From positions 10,716,213-10,780,212 of the forward strand of contig OZ234493.1 in assembly GCA_965153455.1 (NCBI GenBank): a stretch of 64,000 bases of DNA. The letters are read 5' to 3'. The stretch is from Sphagnum compactum. Its lineage: Eukaryota; Bryophyta; Sphagnopsida; Sphagnales. Below, piece by piece: positions 59,000 through 64,000 of the stretch. Within the stretch, counting starts at the first letter, position 1, and every line of letters begins with the position of its first letter. The notes under the pieces were generated by a model that was given only the letters and a program-made list of their open reading frames with translations, had not been told where the DNA came from and ran no database searches. A program made the translations under genes and the position numbers.

Positions 59000-61850
59000 A
59001 AAATAGTTGTATGATAATGTGGCATTTTATTCCACATCATATTAACTTAGGACCTCATATATCAATGTCCTAATTTTTAAATAAAAAATTTATGTAGTGC
59101 AACATGTGACTATTCAAAACAATTAAAAAACATTTCATTAAAAATGTTCTAATCAACTAATCTTTTTTACAAAAATCATACAACTTGCATATTAATCAAT
59201 TTTGTCTCATTTCATAAAAAACCCAATGAATGTGGGTAGTGGAAAAGGACTAAATTTCTTTTTGCAAGTTGACATTTAGTATCCACTAGTGTGTCCAGTT
59301 TTACAATGGAATTCTACAGTAAATGCATATTAATTACAATGTAGTTGCCAATTGCTCACAATAGTTGTTCATTAGTGATAACTACCAGTTGCAATTACAT
59401 CGTTTTCAACTCATTTACAACTACTGCAAACCCCAACATTCGGTTACAAACATGGTGCACAATAGTACTACCTGAATGCTTATAGAATTATATAGTAGTT
59501 GGTACTAGTTACGTATCTTGCATCATTTGAGTTGCATATGGGTTGCCAATGCAACATTGATAAAACTACATTTGAACTAATCGGGACCCAAATGTCTAGT
59601 TCCATGACAATATCTATTAATGGTAAAGAAGTATATTTTAATATTAAATTTCCAATGCAACAGTTGCCCTATGGTTTTACAATTGTGGCACACATTCATT
59701 AGTCATAAAGATGTTGCCTAGGAGTTGTTTAATATAACTTACTTCCAATTAGCCACATTAAACCCAACAATGAACCATGTGTAGTTGTAAATTAGTGTTA
59801 ACAATTAGACAGGGTTATTCCATAATATCACAACACAAAGATATATAATAGTTGCAACCTGGTTACATTTTGAAAACTAAAACCATTTCATAGTTACTGC
59901 ATTAGCCATCCATAATTGCAACCCATTTATGTACAACCACAATACAATTATATTATTACCAATAGTGGAATGATTAGTTGTACAATAATCACATAATGGG
60001 AAACAGAGATGTTCTATAATGCTCCCAAATAACGATAGAGTTGTTTGGAGGTTGCATTAACCATGATATTAATTATTGCGTAATAATATTAGTGTGGCAA
60101 ATTTACATTCAAGCTATTCTTATGTAACTGAGTTAAACCCATAAGGATAACACATAATTACAAGTCCCCATGTCATGTTAGGTATGTAGTCATTTCATAA
60201 TGCTTCTGTAGATCAATGTAGTTATTACCTAGTTGCAACATGTATAAGTGTGACAAAACCTAAGGTAAACATGTAGTTCAAATGCCATTCATGGTACTCA
60301 TTAACAACTATTTTACTTGAGTCTAAAAACTAATTCATGCCTAATATGGGTTGCAACAGTGCTTCTCAATAAAAAACTATAGTTTGAATATAATTAAAAA
60401 TGGACAACCATTTAGTGTGAAAATTATACTATCAATTGCAACATAATACTACAAGTTGCCAAATAGTTTTTAATAAATGTCAAACTATGTAGACACAAGT
60501 TGTATCATAATTGTCAGGTAGCTAAACCGTTTTCAAATACCAAGTAGACTATCAGTTGTAAACAAGTTGTAGCAAAACTCAAAGGATTTCATCATATTAT
60601 TTGGATGAAATATGACGTCAAACTAACATCATGTGCATATTGTTACTAAATTGATACATAGTTGAACATGAGTTGCTCCAAATGAGTTGCAATGATATAG
60701 GATCATATATGCAATGAATTGCATCTGGTGCAACTCATGCAACTTGTTCAATAACATTCACAGCATGGAAATATGTTTAGTTACAAGTGACCTATGCAAC
60801 TCAAAAATTAAGTTGCAGGGCCAATTGCAGAAGGCCTTTTTTTCTCATAATGTATTTTGGGTGAATATGGGAGTGGGTAAAACTAGTTTGCAGTCCAATA
60901 AATCGTGTGATAGTTTGGTTTTTGTTTGGAGAAGTTAATATAAATGAATTCATGTTGAAAATTTATGAAACATAGTAAGGATGCACATAGTTGTGTTGGA
61001 ATAAATTATTAATTCATCCTTGTATTTATATGTGTCACCTTTTTTTGGTTACACATGAACATTTTTTTCAAGTCCCTTTGTTCACAACGAATGAAAGAAA
61101 TGTTTTAAAAAATAAAAATCCTTGTGATAAATGTATCATTGTAAGTGGATTTATGTGTTAATTCTTGAACATGTATTTGGGGATGGTGTGTGGAATTAAT
61201 GTGCAATCAATAAAGATTTAGTGTTAGGCTAGATGTAAACATTTTAACTTGCTTTTAGTCGAACACCTTATTACTATAAATATGATGAAATGATTCTATT
61301 ATTGAATAAACCCAATCTATTTTTTATATATTTTGATTGATTCAATTGTTTTGGGACCAATAAGGTTGGGTTGCAATTTTTGAACAAATAGTTCTGAATG
61401 TTTACATCCTTGCATTTTCAAAACATAAGATAAAGGTTCAATTCATATTGTTCATATTTTATGGTTCCACCAACTATACATGATGCTTTTCTTTGATTTA
61501 CAACATTCACAATTATGGGGTTGAATTTTATTATGGAATTAGGATAAATGTGTGATAGAAATCAATTACAAATTCTTCGAGATTTAAGAGTTCAAGTAAC
61601 CTATCATTGTTGCATTTCACCATATATGCCTTTATTTTTGCAAGTTTTTAATTGGTAACCAATAATCATTTATGTATTTCATGCTTACAATTAGCTAATT
61701 GGGTAGTCACCTATGACAACAAATGTACATTGCATTTTCATATGCCATTTGTTGCCATTAACCTTCCATAACAATGATGATTTTATTAAGTTAATTTTTT
61801 GAGAAAATGAAAACATGGTAAATCATAATCTAGAAATTTAGAGCAATTTT
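59000..61850. other. AT-rich DNA rich in GTTGCAA/TTGCAAC words
   Basis: Between about 59280 and 60860 the words agttgc, gttgca, tgcaac and gttgtaa occur again and again at irregular spacing, which suggests a very old diverged array. No gene motif was found here or up to 61.85 kb. Confidence 0.5.
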
Positions 61851-62029
61851 TTTTTTTCATACAGCTTTATTTAAGAGTTATTAGTAGTTGACTATTTTAG
61901 AAAACAAGCATCACAAACTTTTAATATCACAAAATTTCAATAGAATCCATGCGAAAATTGCAAAAAATATGTTTGTGCAAAATTCGTGGGCTTCAAAGTT
62001 TTAAAATGACACAAGAATATGTATTATTA

Positions 62030-62360
62030 TTTTTATATAAATGACATGTCTTTTCTACTTATGATGTCTTGATGTGAAATGTTCACATTTGCATTTTAAT
62101 TAAATTCATGCAATTATTGTGATGCAATTTTGCATAAAATTATGTGATTTTTGTGTAATAAACATGAACATTCACATATGTCATTCAAAAACAATGTTTC
62201 ATCCATTTCATGAATATTTAAAGTAATGAATGTGTACAAATATTGCTCATATTAACCATAACATGGAATTTATGTATTTTTTTGTACAAACCTATGAAAA
62301 TCAAATTTCACATTAAATTTGCATGAACTTATGACACTTGATAAGTTTGTGATGAATCCA
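62030..62360 (-). repeat. dispersed repeat, copy 2 (inverted relative to 17.8 kb)
   Basis: Read on the minus strand it follows the order of 17820-18125. The adjacent part 61909-62010 matches about 16750-16840 in direct orientation. Confidence 0.7.
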
Positions 62361-63563
62361 AAAAAATTCAATCCAAACATCACAAACTTTGACCGTATCA
62401 AGATTTGATAATGGAAACTATTTATTCTTTTTGTTCCAATTTGCTACAACACAAAATTCAGTGTCACAATTCTAGGTGGAGGTAATTCAAATAGAACATT
62501 GGTGTTGATAATTGTATTCTTAAACATTCAACAAAAAAACATGTTTCCTTCCAATAGAGATTGGAAAGATTTGATTGGTATATTATGTTTAATAACAATT
62601 TTAAGATATCACAATTTTGAATGGTGCATGTGGTGAAACTTATTTTCTAGTAAAACAAGTTGAACATCCATTATTTCAACATCAATAACCTTAAGTTCTA
62701 AGTATATGAAGTTGACTTGCATTCCCCCACATGCAAATCAATTTCATATATTTTCCAAGGGGGCACTTTGTTGGCAAGATATTATGAAATGCGGGCCTTG
62801 TTTTTTATGGTTGGCCTTCCTATGAAAAAATAGTGGAAAATCAAGCCATACTTGGGTGTATTTCCTTTGGTCTTCGATGCCCTATATGCATAAGACCCAT
62901 GGTACATAAGAAATAAAAATAATATCTTCATATGTGCTTCAAACTTCTCTACATTTGGGATTCAATTCAACATGTGAATAAACTGCAATAAAACTCAATA
63001 ATAAGATTATAAATCTTACCTAAAATAAAATATGTAAAAAATAAAATAAAATCTTGAGACACAAAATTCTTATGCAAATTGAAGACTCCTGAAACAAGTT
63101 CTAAACTCCTTAAGTTCCTTTTCTCCAGTATAGTGTACAAAGCTTGAGCATTAGATACTTGAATTTTCACATTACAAATCAACATCTAAACTACCTCTAC
63201 ATTTTTATCAGGATTATAAATTTACACAACTAAATGCAAAATAAAAAATCAAAGATAAAAACTTTAAGACCTAAACAATTTGTTTTCAACCTAATTTTTG
63301 TTTAGTTGATGCACATGATATTTTTAAGGTTGGTAAGACTCCTAGCATAAGAAATGAGACAGGCATTGATGGTTTCACCAATCAACACAATTAAGATTGA
63401 GGCCAGATTTCGCATTTTTGAGACCAGGTAGGAATGCAATAATTGTGGTACTCTATTAGTGCTATTGCTCTTTGTGCAATTAGGTTAATGTTTATCAAAT
63501 CAACTAATGATATATCTTGGGTTAAACACATAATGCATACACAGACTCATGTCACTTAAACTC
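62361..63563. other. AT-rich intergenic DNA
   Basis: No gene or clear repeat unit recognised. Confidence 0.55.
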
Positions 63564-63566
63564 TTA

Positions 63567-63896
63567 GCCCACTTTAGAGGAGTGTCCAGGGCCCAATCTC
63601 CTAGGAACCAATTTGGACTCATTTGAACCAAATTGAATACTTGAGTTGGACTGTACCTTGGTCCCTAGCCTGATTCTTGGTTCTCCAAATCAAGAGCTCA
63701 CCTTTTAGCACTGTTTTTTAGTCCCAACCAATTGATTTTCCCTCCAAAACAGGTGTCGTGTAGGTTTAACCTCAATTTGCCAGTTTTCGGTCTTGGACCC
63801 TCGTTTAAAACTTTGGTACCAATTTAAAGCTTTTTACCCATAAGATTGCTTGAATTCATTGGTCCCAGGACCTTGGACCCTTGTCTAAAGTCGCCC
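63567..63896. mobile_element. TTA-flanked MITE, related family, copy C
   Basis: The left end GCCCACTTTAGAGGAGTGTCC-like and the right end 'ggacccttgtctaaagtcgccc' are inverted repeats with some mismatches. TTA flanks both sides (63564-63566 and 63897-63899). Length 330 bp. The ends resemble copies A and B only in the GGC..CTTTA pattern, so this is a related or convergent PIF/Harbinger-type family. No coding capacity. Confidence 0.75.
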
Positions 63897-64000
63897 TTAG
63901 GTTCAATAGAGAAATCCGTAAAATAAGAAAAACACAGGACCAGAACCCTGAGTTTGGTCATACACAGGATGAGATTTTTAAAAAACCTGAAAAAAAACGT

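Overview
The window looks like nuclear DNA of a land plant with a large, gene-poor genome. The evidence is intron-bearing genes with GT..AG junctions, a GPI-anchored fasciclin-like arabinogalactan protein, a plant-type ATG4 autophagy protease, many degraded transposons, and long AT-rich stretches with nothing recognisable. Two broken aerolysin-like genes, a family I associate with ferns and other seed-free plants among others, make a fern or lycophyte my first guess. No single feature proves this.

Layout. From 1 to 6 kb there is repeat-rich intergenic DNA: a 44-bp minisatellite, hairpins, and a TTA-flanked MITE whose right end is amplified as a 66-bp tandem array. From 6 to 13.8 kb lies the genic core: the FLA gene on + (7003-7962) and an apparently intact eight-exon ATG4 on - (13624-10311), arranged tail to tail. 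From 13.8 to 21.7 kb the DNA is AT-rich with a possible SINE. From 21.7 to 26.5 kb there is an island of more balanced base composition carrying intron-containing, frameshifted fragments of casein kinase 2 alpha and Mediator subunit 16 in one orientation. From 26.9 to 31.6 kb are a degraded hAT transposase and a degraded PIF/Harbinger transposase with its Myb/SANT partner. Near 33.8 kb there is a short candidate gene of unknown function.

From 36.7 to 47.6 kb there is a second MITE, two direct copies of a broken aerolysin-type pore-forming protein gene, and between them a candidate gene built from tandem 99-nt exon modules (40.8-41.7 kb). From 48 to 64 kb there is mostly AT-rich DNA with a Ty3/gypsy Gag remnant fused to a long simple array, several minisatellites, dispersed repeat copies, and a third TTA-flanked MITE.

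How the parts relate. FLA (cell-surface proteoglycan) and ATG4 (cytosolic ATG8 protease) are unrelated housekeeping-type genes that happen to be neighbours. The rest is a record of transposition, gene-fragment capture and local tandem duplication. The MITEs have PIF/Harbinger-type TTA target sites, and a dead PIF/Harbinger element lies in the same window. The most unusual items are the 99-nt exon array, the CK2-alpha/MED16 chimera, the MITE with an amplified end, and the duplicated aerolysin-like relics.
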